Below are positions 31,441 through 44,399 of a stretch of 64,000 bases of DNA, piece by piece; within the stretch, counting starts at the first letter, position 1, and each line of letters opens with the position of its first letter. Origin of the DNA: Sternotherus odoratus (lineage: Eukaryota > Chordata > Testudines > Kinosternidae); the NCBI GenBank assembly GCA_032164245.1, contig JAVMKO010000010.1, forward strand, positions 29,958,189 through 30,022,188. Direction: 5' to 3'. The position numbers and the translations under genes were made by a program. Below the pieces are notes generated by a model. The model saw only the letters and a program-made list of their open reading frames with translations, searched no databases and had not been told where the DNA came from.

Positions 31441-31658
31441 TGTACATGCACTTGTCTTCCTATTAAGGCTTGAAGTGGTAAAGGGAATTCCCTGTAGCAG
31501 ACTCATACTCAGTCTTGTGGTTTTAATTCCAAAGTTCTGCCAGTTTTGTCTCTAGATATTGTATCTTAGAAAGTTATAATTCTTACCTCTCATTCTGCAT
31601 ACTATATATATAGAATGCTTTTCTAGAGAGCTGGGTCAAAGCATTTTAGGATCTAGAA

Positions 31659-32071
31659 CAGGCTTGTCCAACCCGCGGCCCATGGGCCGCATGCGGCCCA
31701 GGACGGCTATGAATGCGGCCCAACACAAAATCATAAACTTACAACGTTATGAGATTACGTCCACAAATACCAGAGTATTATTCGTAATTCGCATTATAAT
31801 TGCAAACAGTTCGACCAAAAAAAAGAAAAACTGATAAAATTGACTAATAAAATAAAGAGCGAGAGGACTCTAATGTCGCATAAAATGAATTGTGACAAAG
31901 AATTCGTGTGTACTAGGCATAACGCCGCCGCGCGCCGTACGCTCTCGCTATTTGTACGCATGTGTGGCTTAAGTTTTTCGGCAGTTTACGGCTTCCAATG
32001 TGCAGTGTGGCCCAAGACAACTCGTCTTCTTCCAATGTGGCCCAGGAAAGCCAAAAGATTGGACACCCATG
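31659..32071. mobile_element. hAT nonautonomous element, perfect 8-bp TSD
   Basis: Perfect target duplications ATCTAGAA at 31651-31658 and 32072-32079. Termini CAGGCTTGTCCAACCCGCGG and GATTGGACACCCATG form an inverted repeat with 10 of 13 matches. Interior motifs GCATGCGGCCCAGGACGG and TGTGGCCCAGGAAAGCCAAA are the same as in a hAT repeat I know from mammalian genomes. 413 bp, no transposase. Confidence 0.9.
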
Positions 32072-32079
32072 ATCTAGAA

Positions 32080-33890
32080 TATATTTTCTGATGACAGCGT
32101 TAGCACTCACAAACTTGTAATGTCATAAAAAGCTGACAGTAAACATGTGTGGTTCTCTGGAGAAACTCAGCTATTGGTAGTGGAGGAGTTATCTGCAGGC
32201 TCTGGAATTACAGTGCAAATATGTAACTTTTAGTCGGTTTGCCTTTCCTAGACAACTTAACCCTCTCAATATTTTATTCCACTTTGGAAGAGGACTCCTG
32301 GCAAGTGCTCCTATAGGCCATTAAATCTTCTTTTCCTTCCTCCTTTGTGATGTCACTCAGAGACAAACATTACCTGATTACTTTTTAAAAGATGGCATTA
32401 AATAACTTTCCCAGCTAATCAGTTTGGAATATATGCTTTATACTTAAAAGTAGTGGGTTTCTGAATGCCAAAAGACTCCTATTTATAAGGGAAAATAAAT
32501 AGCAACTAACCATGTGATCCTTTGCATAGTGTCAGTTAGCAAAAACGTTGTACCTTGTGGGACTGTCATATCGCATGTATAGTGTGGTGTCTATATAAAC
32601 ATTTGTGTATGGGCATGAAAACTATTAATATTTAGAATGATCGCTCTCTTGCAAAGGCACAGTTATGTCAAGAACTTCTGGACCAAGACCTAAAGGAGAT
32701 CTAATAACTTACATTTCTTTCTAATTAATCTTAGAGAATTTCTTTCCACTATCCAATCAAAAAGGAGACAGCAGAGGGAATACAGCTAAAAAAATTACCT
32801 CTGAATAAGAAACATAGGTTCTCACAAGGAATTCAGTGTGCTGAGTTGACATACTTCGACTAGCAGAAGTGTGTCTCCTGGAATTTCCCACTGAGATGAC
32901 ATTTTCACTTTGAAGGCCTGGAATAATAGCTCATTGGAAAATTAGTTGCTGAACTATCAAAGCTCAATGTTGTACATCTAGTTCTTAAAGACCCCTGAAA
33001 TAAAGTCAATGTCTAAGTAAATTAATAGCTTATCACCTTTTGGATATAGGATAGGAGTAGTCAAGTAGGCATCCAATCAGATTTCAAGGAAACTGTTTGT
33101 TTGCTTTATCCTTACCAGGAGAGTGAGCTATATTGGACCTTAAATAGTTAATCCTATTAGTTGCAAAGAGGCATTTTAGGGTGGAGTCATCCTTGTCAGA
33201 AATACTGATTCTTAGACCTGAGAATTATCTAATTATTGAACTTGTTCAGGCCGTGTACCTTTACATTCCCACTTGTTGTGCCAAGAGCATATCTCTGCTC
33301 CAGAGTTGTCGTCTATCTTTTTTTGTGTGTGTGTGTGCACTCCCTTTCTGGTTACCAACAGCACCTCAGTTAAGGTCGGGCTGAACAAAATTTGCCTGTT
33401 ACAAGGTCCATGTGGATTTACTCTTTTCCCCTTGGGGTGTTTTGAATAAAATGCAAATCAATGGACTTAAAAATCAGTAGTTTACTGCTTTTCTATAACA
33501 ATGCTTCTTACTTAAAAATGTCTTTATTTGAGAGCTGTAGAGTTTCAATTGGAGATATCATAGTCCAAATCTGGTAAGGTACCAAAAGTTAAGTGTTGTA
33601 AACGGATGTTCCGCTTTCTTTTCACAGAAAGAGAAAGAATTACGTGTATTAACTGGTATCTGAAATGCAGACTGAATTTTAGGTAGAACTCTTATTTTCT
33701 TTTCTGCAAGTGTTTTAATTATTGGCTCACTTCGGTGTTTAAATGGACACAAACTTGGGAAAAAACACATTTCCATCAGAACACTTTGTCCTATTCTTAT
33801 TCGTATTATAGGAGATCTCTTTAGAGTGGTGGCAGTGGAGGGAAAAATTGGACTCCAATTTCAACTAGTATCGATCCAAGAATTAAATTT
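32080..33890. other. Intronic sequence, nothing recognised
   Basis: AT-rich with a short GT run at 33323-33336. No exon or complete repeat was identified. Confidence 0.4.
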
Positions 33891-33902
33891 AATCCTTAGA
33901 AG

Positions 33903-34309
33903 ATGCAAAGGCACTGACTTCCCCTTTCCCTATGAGCACTCGACCCTGCCACTCTTTCCAGCCCCACACCACCCCTTCCATGAGGCCCTTCCCCACCCCC
34001 ATTCCAACCCTTTTTCTGAAGTCCCTACCCCAACTCCATCCCCTCCCAGCCAATATTCCAATTCCTGCCCCAGCCCTGCCTCTTCCCCCGCCTCCTCCCC
34101 TGAGTGTGCCACGTTGCTGCTCCTCCCCTCCACTCCCAGAGTGTGTTAACACTGCCAAACAGTTTGGCGATGCCTGGGGAAGTGCTGGGGGGTTGGAGGA
34201 GGTGGGGCAGCGGGTGAGGGGAGTTTGGCTGCCGGTAGGTGCAGAGCACCCACTAATTTTTCACTGTGAGTGCTCCAGTCCCGAAGCACCCACAGAGTCT
34301 GCGCCTGTG
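33903..34309. mobile_element. Probable hAT MITE
   Basis: The left end GCAAAGGCACTGACTTCC and right end CAGAGTCTGCGCCTGTG form an imperfect inverted repeat; flanks CTTAGAAG (33895-33902) and CTTAGATA (34310-34317) match at 6 of 8. The interior is pyrimidine-rich (CCCCACCCC, CTCCCC), giving spurious Pro/Gly frames on both strands. The GAGCACCCACTAATTTTTCA block is typical of a dispersed turtle MITE. Confidence 0.6.
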
Positions 34310-34800
34310 CTTAGATAGACCCCAGAAGTCTTATGCACTGTTCAAGTTTTACTTAGTACTTACAGGGGACCTATGATGAACATTGTCCTTGTGTTAGCTG
34401 TCTGCATACGGGATACATTTTGTCCCAAATGAGTACCACATATTACTGTTCACAAATCATGTAATCTGACTTATTCTGAGATGTGGTTATTTTTCATATG
34501 GAAAGATGGATCCCCTTCCTTCCCTGAAAAGGTAGCCTGCTGCTAAATCAGAGTTCAAGCTACCAAGTAAGATGTAAAAGGATGTGTCTGGAGATAATTG
34601 CAACCAATGAGAAAGTATCTTACTTTTCAGTCTAACTCTCCATTCTGAACCCAAAGAGATAAAAGAATAAATGCTTTTCTGTTATCTCCACGATCCTTTT
34701 ACAATTTAGTACAGACAAATGTGTATGGGCATTTCACATCATGCATCCTTTTTTCTGGATATTTAAGGCAATACCTAGAAGAGGGATGATTTGGAAGCTC

Positions 34801-34822
34801 GCTTTTTTTTTTTTTTTTTTTT
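34801..34822. repeat. Poly-T tract
   Basis: About 20 consecutive T (from 34805). Simple repeat. Confidence 0.9.
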
Positions 34823-35744
34823 AAAAAGGATGCTCCGTATATACACAAAACTAATTCCATAACAAATGAGTTACCAACTCAAAAGAAACTACCAAACTTC
34901 TCGTACGGTGGTAAATCCTTATGATGATGGTTAGAGTCCAGATTATTTCCTATATAGCATATAAATAGAAGGAACAGCCAGAAAAAAGTTACTGGACACT
35001 TTTCCTTTTTGAAGAAAAGGAGCATTGTAATACCCAAATTCTAAAATACATAAAACTCCAAGGAGCTAGACATGTTGCATGGAGGTGGAATAATCTTATT
35101 TATGCAACAAATTATGAGAATAATAAATTAGTAAGAGGTTCCTTTAAGGAATGTACTTCTGCAAAGAAAAGAAACATTCAAGAATACAAATGCTAAAATT
35201 CAACGAATGCTGAGTTTTCTAGTTGCATAATATATTTATACACTGCAAAACTCAAATTGAAAAACTAAATTTTGCTAGAACAATATTTTTGGGGGGAAAT
35301 TCCAGAACTGAATGAAGGCTTTTGTTATTTACAACTGCTCTTTAGCAAGAATCCATGGCCTAAAGATTATATTAAGAGCTTTGCAGAAATTGCTCTCATT
35401 CCCCTCTATGAAATGTACCTCTAATCCTATGATAAATTGCCCCTAACATATCAGATGAAGCCACAATCATGGGTCCCAGTGTGGCAGAAGTTTATTCCAC
35501 GTGTCAAACTGTAAGCATCTGTGTAGTTCCATTCAAGTCTAGGGGACTACTCATGCATGTGTGAACTATAAGCATGTAGATATTTTCAGGATTGGGGCCA
35601 TGTAAACCAACCCTCTCTCCCCCCCCCCCCCCGGCATTTTTTTAAAATGCTCATTTAAATTTAAATCAGGTGAGAATGTAAACATTTGATCTGGCTTAGG
35701 TACTTATATGGCCCCCATCACTGTAGTATCTGGGTGACTCTGTC

Positions 35745-35895
35745 TTTATTATTGCCCTTTTCAAAGCATCCCGATGAGGTAAATAAGTACTATTCTCCCC
35801 ATTTTACAGATGGCAGGGGAACTAGCAGAGAGTTGACCCCTAGTCTCCACATCTTAGGCTAGTGCCCTAACCTTTGGATCATTCTTCCTCCTAGT
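35745..35895 (-). repeat. MIR-like SINE fragment
   Basis: CAAAGCATCCCGATGAGGTA, then CCCCATTTTACAGATGGCAG and CTAGTGCCCTAACCTTTGGA are reverse CORE-SINE features. Diverged. Confidence 0.6.
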
Positions 35896-36814
35896 TTACA
35901 TACTTGCTCAATCAGATTAGAATTAATGTTTCCCAATGTTAACACATTCAAAGTGGTCTCTGTAAAACTCAGAAGAGTCTCTGGTAATCTTCGCATTCTT
36001 AACATTATTCACTACTTCTACAGAAACTAAAGCATAGTTTAGGAGTACTTCATTGGATAATTAGAAGATATTTAGTGGCCTAGAGTGGCTATTTGTTTCA
36101 TATTATCAAAAACATTGGATTTGAGCCAGAATTTGAGCAATAGGTTTGTGCTCTGTAGCCCTACAAGTGACACTTTGTAAATAGCATTACTATTTCTCAT
36201 TTAATTTGACAAAGTATAACTGTCAAGGATGCCTACTTTTGCTGCTTCTGTTTGACATGGTATTAGAACTGATAATAGCCCTTATGTCCGAGAACTAGCT
36301 GTTTTATTTTAGTTGCCACATCATTCTAGTTTACTTCCATATTAATGAATCTAATAAAACAGTTATTTCTTACTTTTGTTTCAAGGAAGCCTGTGATATC
36401 TTGGACACCATTGTGTGATAACTGTTGGCAAATGTTTTTGAATAGAATTAACCCCTCTGTACTTGCTCTTTACAGACACAGAACCTCCCATTCGTATAGG
36501 AAAATTGGGATTATTAGAGTAGATTGCTATGAAATAGAATATATTATCCAACATCTATTTATAGGGACACCGGTAGCTGAGAGGAAGAAGAAAAAAAATA
36601 TTGATTCAATAGGGTAACTCTTCCCACAAGAATTCTAAGGAAGCATGCCAGTTTGCAGGGATTTTCTCATCTGCTGAACTCCTGGTTTAATATGAAATAT
36701 TTGCAGTTTGATATCTGAAGGAATTTGGATTCCAAGGTATTTTATCCAGTCAGAAGAAAGTTAAAGCTTCTGATTTGGTAAAAGTGTTCTATCTTAAATC
36801 TGAGCAGGTTGCAT

Positions 36815-38552
36815 AAGAACATAAGAACGGCCATACTGGGTCAGACCAAAGGTCCATCTAGCCCAGCATCCTGTCTACCGACAGTGGCCAATGCCAGGTG
36901 CCCCGGAGTGAGTGAACCTAACAGGTATGATCGAGCGATCTCTCTCCTGCCATCCATCACCCCCCTCTGACAGACAGAGGCTAGGGACACCATTCATTAC
37001 CCATCCCGGCTAATAGCCATTTATGGACTTAGCCTCCATGAATTTATCCAGCTCTCTTTTAAACCCTGTTATAGTCCTAGCCTTCACAGCCTCCTCAGGT
37101 AAGGAGTTCCACAGGTTGACTGTGCGCTGTGTGAAGAAGAACTTCCTTTTATTTGTTTTAAACCTGCTGCACGCCAATTTCATTGAGTGGCCCCTAGTTC
37201 TTCTATTTTGGGAACAAGTAAATAACTTTTCCTTATTTACTTCCTCCACACCACTCATAATTTTATATACCTCTATCATATCCCCCCTTAGTCTCCTCTT
37301 TTCCAAGCTAAAAAGTCCTAGCCTCTTTAATCTCTCTTCATATGGGACCCGTTCCAAACCCCTAATCATTTTAGTTGCCCTTCTCTGAACCTTTTCTAGT
37401 GCCAGTATATCCTTTTTGAGATGAGGAGACCACATTTGTACGCAGTATTCAAGATGTGGGCGCACCATGGATTTGTATAAGGGCAATAAGATATTCTCCG
37501 ACTTATTCTCTATCCCTTTTTTAATGATTCCTAACATCCTGTTTGCTTTTTTGACTGCCGCTGCACACTGCGTGGATGCCTTCAGAGAACTATCCACAAT
37601 GACTCCCAGGTCTTTTTCCTGATTGGTTGTAGCTAAATTAGCCCCCATCATATTGTATGTATAGTTGGGGTTATTTTTTCCAATGTGCATTACTTTACAT
37701 TTATCCACATTAAATTTCATTTGCCATTTTGTTGCCCAATCACTTAGTTTAGTGAGATCTTTTTGAAGTTCTTCACAGTCTGCTTTGGTCCTTACTACTT
37801 TGAGCAGTTTAGTATCATCTGCAAACTTTGCCACATCACTGTTTACCCCTTCCTCCAAATCATTTATAAATAAGTTGAATAGGATCGGTCCCAGGACTGA
37901 CCCTTGGGGAACACCACTAGTTACCCCTCTCCATTCTGAAAAAGTTCCATTTATTCCTACCCTTTGTTCCCTGTCTTTTAACCAGTTTTCAATCCATGAG
38001 AAGATCTTCCCTCTTATCCCATGGCAGCTTAATTTACGTAAGAACCTTTGGTGAGGGACCTTGTCAAAGGCTTTCTGGAAATCTAAGTACACTATGTCCA
38101 CCGGATCCCCCTTGTCCACATGTTTGCTGACCCCTTCAAAGAACTCTAATAGATTAGTAAGACGCGATTTCCCTTTGCAGAAACCATGTTGACTTTTGCC
38201 TAACAATTTATGCTCTTCTATGTGTCTGACAATTTTATTCTTTACTATTGTTTCAACTAATTTTCCCGGTACGGACGTTAGACTGACTGGTCTGTAATTG
38301 CCAGGATCACCTCTAGAGCCCTTTTAAAATATTGGCGTTACATTAGCTATCTTCCAGTCACTGGGCACAGTAGCCGATTTAAAGGATAGGTTACAAACCC
38401 TCGTTAATAGTGCCGCAATTTCACATTTGAGTTCTTTCAGAACTCTTGGGTGAATGCCATCTGGTCCCAGTGACTTGTTACAGTTAAGTTTATCAATGAG
38501 TTCCAGAACCTCCTCTACTGATACTTCAATTTGTGACAATACCTCAGATTTG
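36815..38552 (-). mobile_element. CR1 LINE with near-intact reverse transcriptase
   Basis: The minus strand from 38539 to 37010 is one frame interrupted only by a TAA at 38324-38326. Domains in order: LGPDGIHPRVLKEL, NYRPVSLTSVPGKLVE, YLDFQKAFDKVPHQRFLRKL, TSGVPQGSVLGPILFNLFIN, catalytic FADDTKLL, thumb EKDLGVIVDSSLK, then RMLGIIKKGIENKSENILLP. The 3' UTR ends in GTTCTTATGTTCTTATGC, the CR1 tail. Endonuclease and ORF1 are missing by 5' truncation. No clear TSD. Confidence 0.95.
37010..38539 (-). pseudogene. CR1 reverse transcriptase, one in-frame stop
   Basis: About 510 codons of CR1 ORF2 from the fingers domain to the C-terminus (LDKFMEAKSINGY). The only visible lesion is the TAA at 38324-38326 after ANVTPIF; the frame is open on both sides. 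Without the upstream endonuclease it cannot move on its own. Low decay suggests a fairly recent CR1 subfamily. Confidence 0.9.
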
Positions 38553-38734
38553 ACAATACCGCAGAAGTGTGAAATTTGACTTTTAAATGGTCTATATGGA
38601 GTTTAACAGTATTGATAATCTATAAATGGAAGATAAAGTCCTGCATTAAATAGTTTTGCTGTAAAGATACAGTAACTGCAAGTGTTGGTAATTGGAGTTG
38701 TGTGTGGATGTTGGTGCCTATCAACTCTGTAGAC

Positions 38735-38944
38735 TGGGCCTGCACAACATACGGCCCAGGGGCCATATGCGGCCCGCATGGGCTCACTGTGCGGCCGGTG
38801 GGGAGTGAGTAGGGGTGGGGCAAGCCAAGCAGGAGGGCTGGGGGGGAAGTGGATGAGGGCGGGGCGAGAGCGGGGCTTTTCGGCCCACAGCTGGGTTTTT
38901 TGCAGTACTATGGCCCTTGCTGCTTTCTGAGTTGTGCAGGCCTG
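38735..38944. mobile_element. hAT MITE, perfect 8-bp TSD
   Basis: Flanks CTGTAGAC at 38727-38734 and 38945-38952. Termini TGGGCCTGCACAACATACGG and GTTGTGCAGGCCTG form the inverted repeat. The interior has CATATGCGGCCCGCATGGGC, GC-rich. About 210 bp, non-coding. Confidence 0.9.
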
Positions 38945-39078
38945 CTGTAGACTAAGTGTGAATTTTTGTGTTTTGAAGGAGAGCTAAGGAACCTGGCAAA
39001 TATTGATTGGGATGCTCTTCAGGAATAGGAGGGCTAAAGAAGGAGCAGGGTTAGCAATAGGCAAAAGGTAAATCAAAC

Positions 39079-39864
39079 TGTCAGGGTTCCCTCTCCACTC
39101 TGAAATCTGGGGTACAGATATGGGGACCCGCTTGAAAGACCTCTAAGTTTATTTCTACCATCTTAGATTAAAACTTCCCAAAGGCACAAATCCTTTCCTT
39201 GTCCTTGGATGGCATTGCTGCCAACCACCACCAAGTGATTTAGACAAAAATTCAGGGAAAAGGGCTAGTTGGAGTCCCTGTTTCCCCATAACCCCCTTTG
39301 TCCCCTTTCCTGGGGAGGCTTGAGAGTAATATACAATGTGAGCACAAATCAATCCCCAGGGTTTTTAGGACACTGAAAACCAATCAGGTTCTTAAAAGAA
39401 TAATTTTATTATTTTTTAAAAAGTAAAAGAATCACACCTGCATAATCAGGATGGAAGGTAACTTTACAGGATAAATAAGATATAAAACACAGAGGATTCC
39501 CCTCTGACTTTCATTCCTGTTTTGTAAGTGGAAGCAAATTACATCTTAGCATAGGGAAAAATCACAAGCTAAAACAAAAGAAAATCTAATGCATTTCCTT
39601 GCCTTACTCACAATTTTTGTATTCTTAGATGCCCATTTCAAGTGTTTCTAGGAGATGGTTTTTCCTGCTTGGACCCTCTCTCCATCCAGAGAGGGAACAA
39701 CAAAGGGAGCACAAACAAAACATCCCTTCCCTCCCCCCAGATTTGAAAGTATCCCCCCCCCCCCCATTGGTCCTTTTAGTCAGGTCCCAACTAGGTTAAT
39801 TGACCTAATTAACCCCTTACAAGTAAGGCAATTCAGTACAGCTGCCTTGTGTATATTTATAACA
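39079..39864 (-). mobile_element. Solo LTR, perfect 5-bp TSD CAAAC
   Basis: Flanks CAAAC at 39074-39078 and 39865-39869. Ends TGTCAGGGTTCCCTCTCC and GTGTATATTTATAACA. AATAAAA on the minus strand near 39401-39408 supports the minus orientation. 786 bp. A C run at 39752-39766 is internal. No retroviral genes adjoin. Confidence 0.85.
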
Positions 39865-39869
39865 CAAAC

Positions 39870-41690
39870 TAAGAGAGTTGGATGGAACACTGGTACAATG
39901 GCAAGAGGATGTAGAGAAACTAGTGAGAATTGCTCACCAATGCAAGAGGAGATAGTCTGTGGAGGTGATCCATGAGACACTAGTAGGATATTGTCCACCC
40001 ATGGAAAAATTCAGAAATCCTCGAGGAAGAGAGAATAAAAGTGAGAAAGAAGGCATGAATGTTCGAATAAGAGCAGAAGGGAGACATCTGAGTGAATGAT
40101 GGGTGAAGGAATTGACTTAGGGGGTGGGGGGAAGATGAGAATTTTGCCCAGATAAATTATTCTTGAAATCCATAAGATACAGGGAAGTGAAGAGGAACTA
40201 GATACCAGATATGATGGTTCAGCTTTCACCACTTAAATGGTATATGGACTTCTAGCTTTAATGGTGACCAAGTAAAAGTCACTCTTAGCTACTTCGCTAC
40301 TGATACGGCTACTATTTCTCTAGTGAAGCTGATCGTATCTGTTCATGTGGTCATGGAAATAAGATTGATTAAATATTGACTGACTATTTTTGGCTGATTT
40401 CAAGCAGAAACATCTACTAATGTTCATGCACTGAAACTTTCTACAACAAGAGTAAAGCTTATTGGTGCAGAAGTCCGATCTGCCTCACTTGGTCTGGCCC
40501 AAGACTGGAATAAACTCCTCCAGGACCCTAAATACCATCACAAACCTCACCATGTCCCACTTTTAGTGCAAGGTATATTTCTTTGACTCTTGACTTCTCA
40601 AACATATAATTGTGAGTGTATTGTTTAAAAAAACTAAATCCAAACAAAACACTCCACTGCACACACACCTCTCCCTAGGGAGAGGATAAGAGAACAGATA
40701 CATGACAGATGTTAGTCCTATTGCTTAATGCACTACTGTGATGAGCGCAGTATTAGAACCTGCATAGAACAGGATGATGGGATTCTTCTCTAACATGCCT
40801 CCTACACCTTCCCAGATGACCACAACGTTCGTAACCATGAAAACCTCCAGCTACCTTCATGACTCTTTTCCATTATACTTATATCTTGTCAATACAAAAT
40901 GATTTTTTTTAATAAAAATTTATGAACTGAAAATAAACATATGGAACAATTATAATATCCTCCTTTTTAAAAAATTTTTTTTTTTTAAATCTTAAATGAT
41001 GCTTTAACAGAACTTCTAGTCTGCTGCACTCGTGCCACACAATCCAAGAAATCTCCTACAAAATGTAAGTTGCTTGCCATAGAGTACATGGGCTTTTGAC
41101 TGTAGAGAGGGTGAAAGAAAATAACATTTTTGTTCTCATAAGCAATACTATGTGGATATTTGAAAAAAATTGTATCTGCTTAACTAAAACTATATGAATA
41201 CAGTTGGGTGGTAACTATATGAAGAAGTAGGTGGTATGGTATTTACATGGCTTGTGTAAGCAGATAAAAATATCTGCTTTTTCAGGGCAGATAGAAATCT
41301 ATTTAAAATTGTTTTTTACACATACATTATTTCTAAAAATAAACTTGTTTAAAATATGAAACGAAAATTTATGTTAAGGCCTAAAGCTATTGTAATTTAT
41401 TAAAAACAGTTTAATGAAATAAACTACATAATGAGCCCCCCCCCCCAATTGTAATGAGTTAAGATGCTGCTTTCTAAAATACAGAATCAAGGTGGAAATC
41501 TGCGTGGTGGTGTTCCAGTCTAGGAATAAAAAACAAATTAGAGGATGAAATGTATTGACATTGGGGGGCCAGATTTTCGAAGTGTTTTTAGGTGCCTGAA
41601 GATGCTTGTATGAACCAAATGGCATCATCAGAGTTGTCTGTTTGCATATTTAGGCAATTAAGTATGTTAGTGATGTTGTTACTGAGCAAT
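39870..41690. other. Intronic sequence, nothing recognised
   Basis: AT-rich; T/A runs near 40970-40990 and a C run at 41437-41446. The fragment at about 40400-40560 (CAACAAGAGTAAAGCTTATT, AAGACTGGAATAAACTCCTC) could be an old LINE relic but is too short to assign. Confidence 0.4.
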
Positions 41691-41700
41691 TTCTACAGTA

Positions 41701-42118
41701 CAGTAAACCCTCGATTTAACGGACTTCGGATGCAACGGACAAAATTTCTGAGCAAGTCTGATGCATCCGAAATCCATTTCTCGCGGGCTGGCTGACGGGT
41801 CCCGGCTGCCGCTGGGCTGGCTGACGGGTCCTGGCTGCCGCCCGGGTCCAGGCAGCAGGCGGGCTGGCTGCCGGCTCCCGGGTCCCGCCCGAGTCCTGCC
41901 AGCGGGCGGGCTGGCTGCCGGCTCCCGCCCGGGTCCCACCTGCGGGCGGGCTGGCTGGCTGCCGGGTCCCACCCGAGTCCCGCCAGCGGGTCCACCCTGT
42001 GGTGGGCGGGCTGCTGCTCCAACAGCTCGGGTTTTTTTTTTTATTATTAAATAACGGACTTTTTGATTTAACGGACACCCCCTCGCCCGAATTAGTCCGT
42101 TAAATGGAGGTTTTACTG
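41701..42118. mobile_element. Tigger/pogo-like MITE with GC-rich minisatellite core
   Basis: Termini CAGTAAACCCTCGATTTAAC and GTTAAATGGAGGTTTTACTG form an inverted repeat, flanked by TA on both sides (41699-41700, 42119-42120). GGAC follows the left terminus and GTCC precedes the right, extending the match. The core 41785-42020 is an irregular tandem array of GGGCTGGCTGCCGG-like units with many CpG. No transposase. Confidence 0.85.
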
Positions 42119-44391
42119 TATACAGATTATCTTATCAAAAGCTACACAAATTTTAAGCATGCGGGATTTTTCTTGTACCACATTGATAGTCTTTTTTCTT
42201 CTTCATCTTCGCACTCCAACCCCACTCCTCATCCCCTTACAAAAAAAACCTGCACCAACCCTCTCAGATCATTTGCTTGTAGGTAGGTTTAGTCATCTTG
42301 TAAATTTTACAAGCCCCAGTTCTGCTGAGTAGTTCAGATGACCTCCCAAGCCATGAGTACAATAGATTTTGGTTTTGGCCATATCCTAAGTACCATGACT
42401 TTTTGTTTCATTACAGATCTCAAGTGTGCTTCTTTATCTTTACAGATTTGAGTGTTTGAATGCTTGTTTATATTCCATTTTCCAAAACAGTGGTGACTCA
42501 TTGCTAGTATAACACAAGTGATGTCACAGAATAGTTATTAATATTATCTGTCCATCTATAGAATCTTTTGATGCTATTTATCTTTTTTTTTAAAAAGCTG
42601 TTATGTGCCAAACTGCAATATATAATGTATGCATGCACAATTAGTTTAAAAACTAAAACCATTAACTCACTACATTTTTCTCATGCATTGACTGCATAGG
42701 ACTGGTATTAAATTCAAAGATCCTTTTCCTTTTGCATGTTCAACTCCCATAAATACTATGCTTAGTATATAGTCACTGTAGTCTGCTTTTTCCACACTTA
42801 GTTTTGTTTAAAAATGTAACATACAGCTTGAGAATATAGAAGAGAAAATAAGTGCCTAATGACAAGTGTATCCTACCATTAAAAACAGGACTGGATATTG
42901 CCTGTCTTAAATGCTTCCCCAGATGGGTTGAGATTAACTGGATTTTCTGCAAGTAAAGTAAGTTAAGTGTTGGAGTGGGAAGGGAGGATGAGAAGTCGAA
43001 AATCATTCAATGCAGAATACCTGCATATCCTTTGAGCCACTCAACCCAACTTGCATATTAGGACCACCAGATCCACAAATCGAGTGTTCTCCTCGGAGGC
43101 TGCCCTGCTGTCATTTCTCCTCCTCAACACACTGGTTATTGTAAATGGTGCAGGAGGTATTGCATGGGTCCTCCAGATTGGGATGAATTTTGCTCACAAA
43201 GCTGAGGAACTCTATTCTGGATATTTTAGTACTGCTGGGGGCACATTGTGATGTGAGAAAAGAGCCTTTAGAATTATAGGAAAGAATATAAATGGAAAAC
43301 TGTCTCAATAGACTCCAAATGCATAGTTTGGAAGAATGGACTGTGTGAGTAAGATGTTGTCTCCTCCCATCCTCCTTTGCATCCAAAGGCAGGTTGACAC
43401 AACTCTGGGCAAGTAACTAATCAGTCTGATTTATGGAAGAGCATTAAATAGGGAGATTCATACTTAAGATTTGGATTAAATTACTTAATCAAATGCCTAG
43501 CTTCAATGAAAGTTGACAGTGTCTATGTCATGAAATCATTTGCCTGGCTGGAATAACATGTATATCATCCAGGTCTCTCAAATCTTTACTTCTCTTTACC
43601 AAGACAATAATACAACTAGGAAGATTCAGTAAATCCACAAACGCTTGCTGGAGTTTTCTTGTCCTCTCTGCAGCTTATAATAAATGACTTATTGTGATCA
43701 CCCATAGATACAAAGAGAATACAGAATTGTAAACATTTCCATTTGTTCAAGAACTCCTATATCTATATGTACACCTTCAATTGTAAACCAGGAGCCCAGT
43801 GGTTAAATTCAGTTACAGTGGGTACAAAGGGGGCATGGTGGAGGAAAATTCTAAACTCTGCAGACTTGTAGCAACCATTTTAACAATTTCTAAAACTTGG
43901 TAGTATAAGCTTTATTTTCAAGTGACACTTCTCAATCCCCTCAAGAGAGTCTTCACCAGGGGCATTCCCTGTCTCTGTGGCACCTGGAGGCAGACCAGAT
44001 CTTTACTCTGATCCCTGTGCTTAGGACTGCCCCTCAGGAAGAACATCCCAGAATAGCCTGTCTCCAAGCGGCACACAATTTTCTTTTCCATATAATGAGA
44101 TTGACTTGTATGTCAAAATTGATGCAGACCACTAGTCCTCTAGTGTTATGCCTTCAGTAGGTTGTTTTCCTCCTCTTTAGAAATCCGTCTTTCACTGTAA
44201 TGTGCTTATCTACAGTCTGCATTTTTCCCCCCATGGAGTTGTATCAGAATTTTGTGGAATAGAATCGCCGTCTAGCTTAGCGTATGAAGTCTGTGAGAAC
44301 GACAGTGACACCAGGTTTCTTGTTGGCAGGATTTTTGGCTTGTTTACTTCTCCTGTAGGGACTGTTGAAATATTGCTGGACACCTCTGTCA
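42119..44391. other. Intronic sequence, nothing recognised
   Basis: AT-rich without an identified exon or repeat. Short frames (for example 43051-43251) have no motifs. Confidence 0.4.
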
Positions 44392-44399
44392 GTTGCTGG

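Noticed and set aside
33826..34318. Overlapping Pro-rich and Gly-rich ORFs on both strands
   Set aside because: They lie in the pyrimidine-rich interior of a MITE and have no domain.
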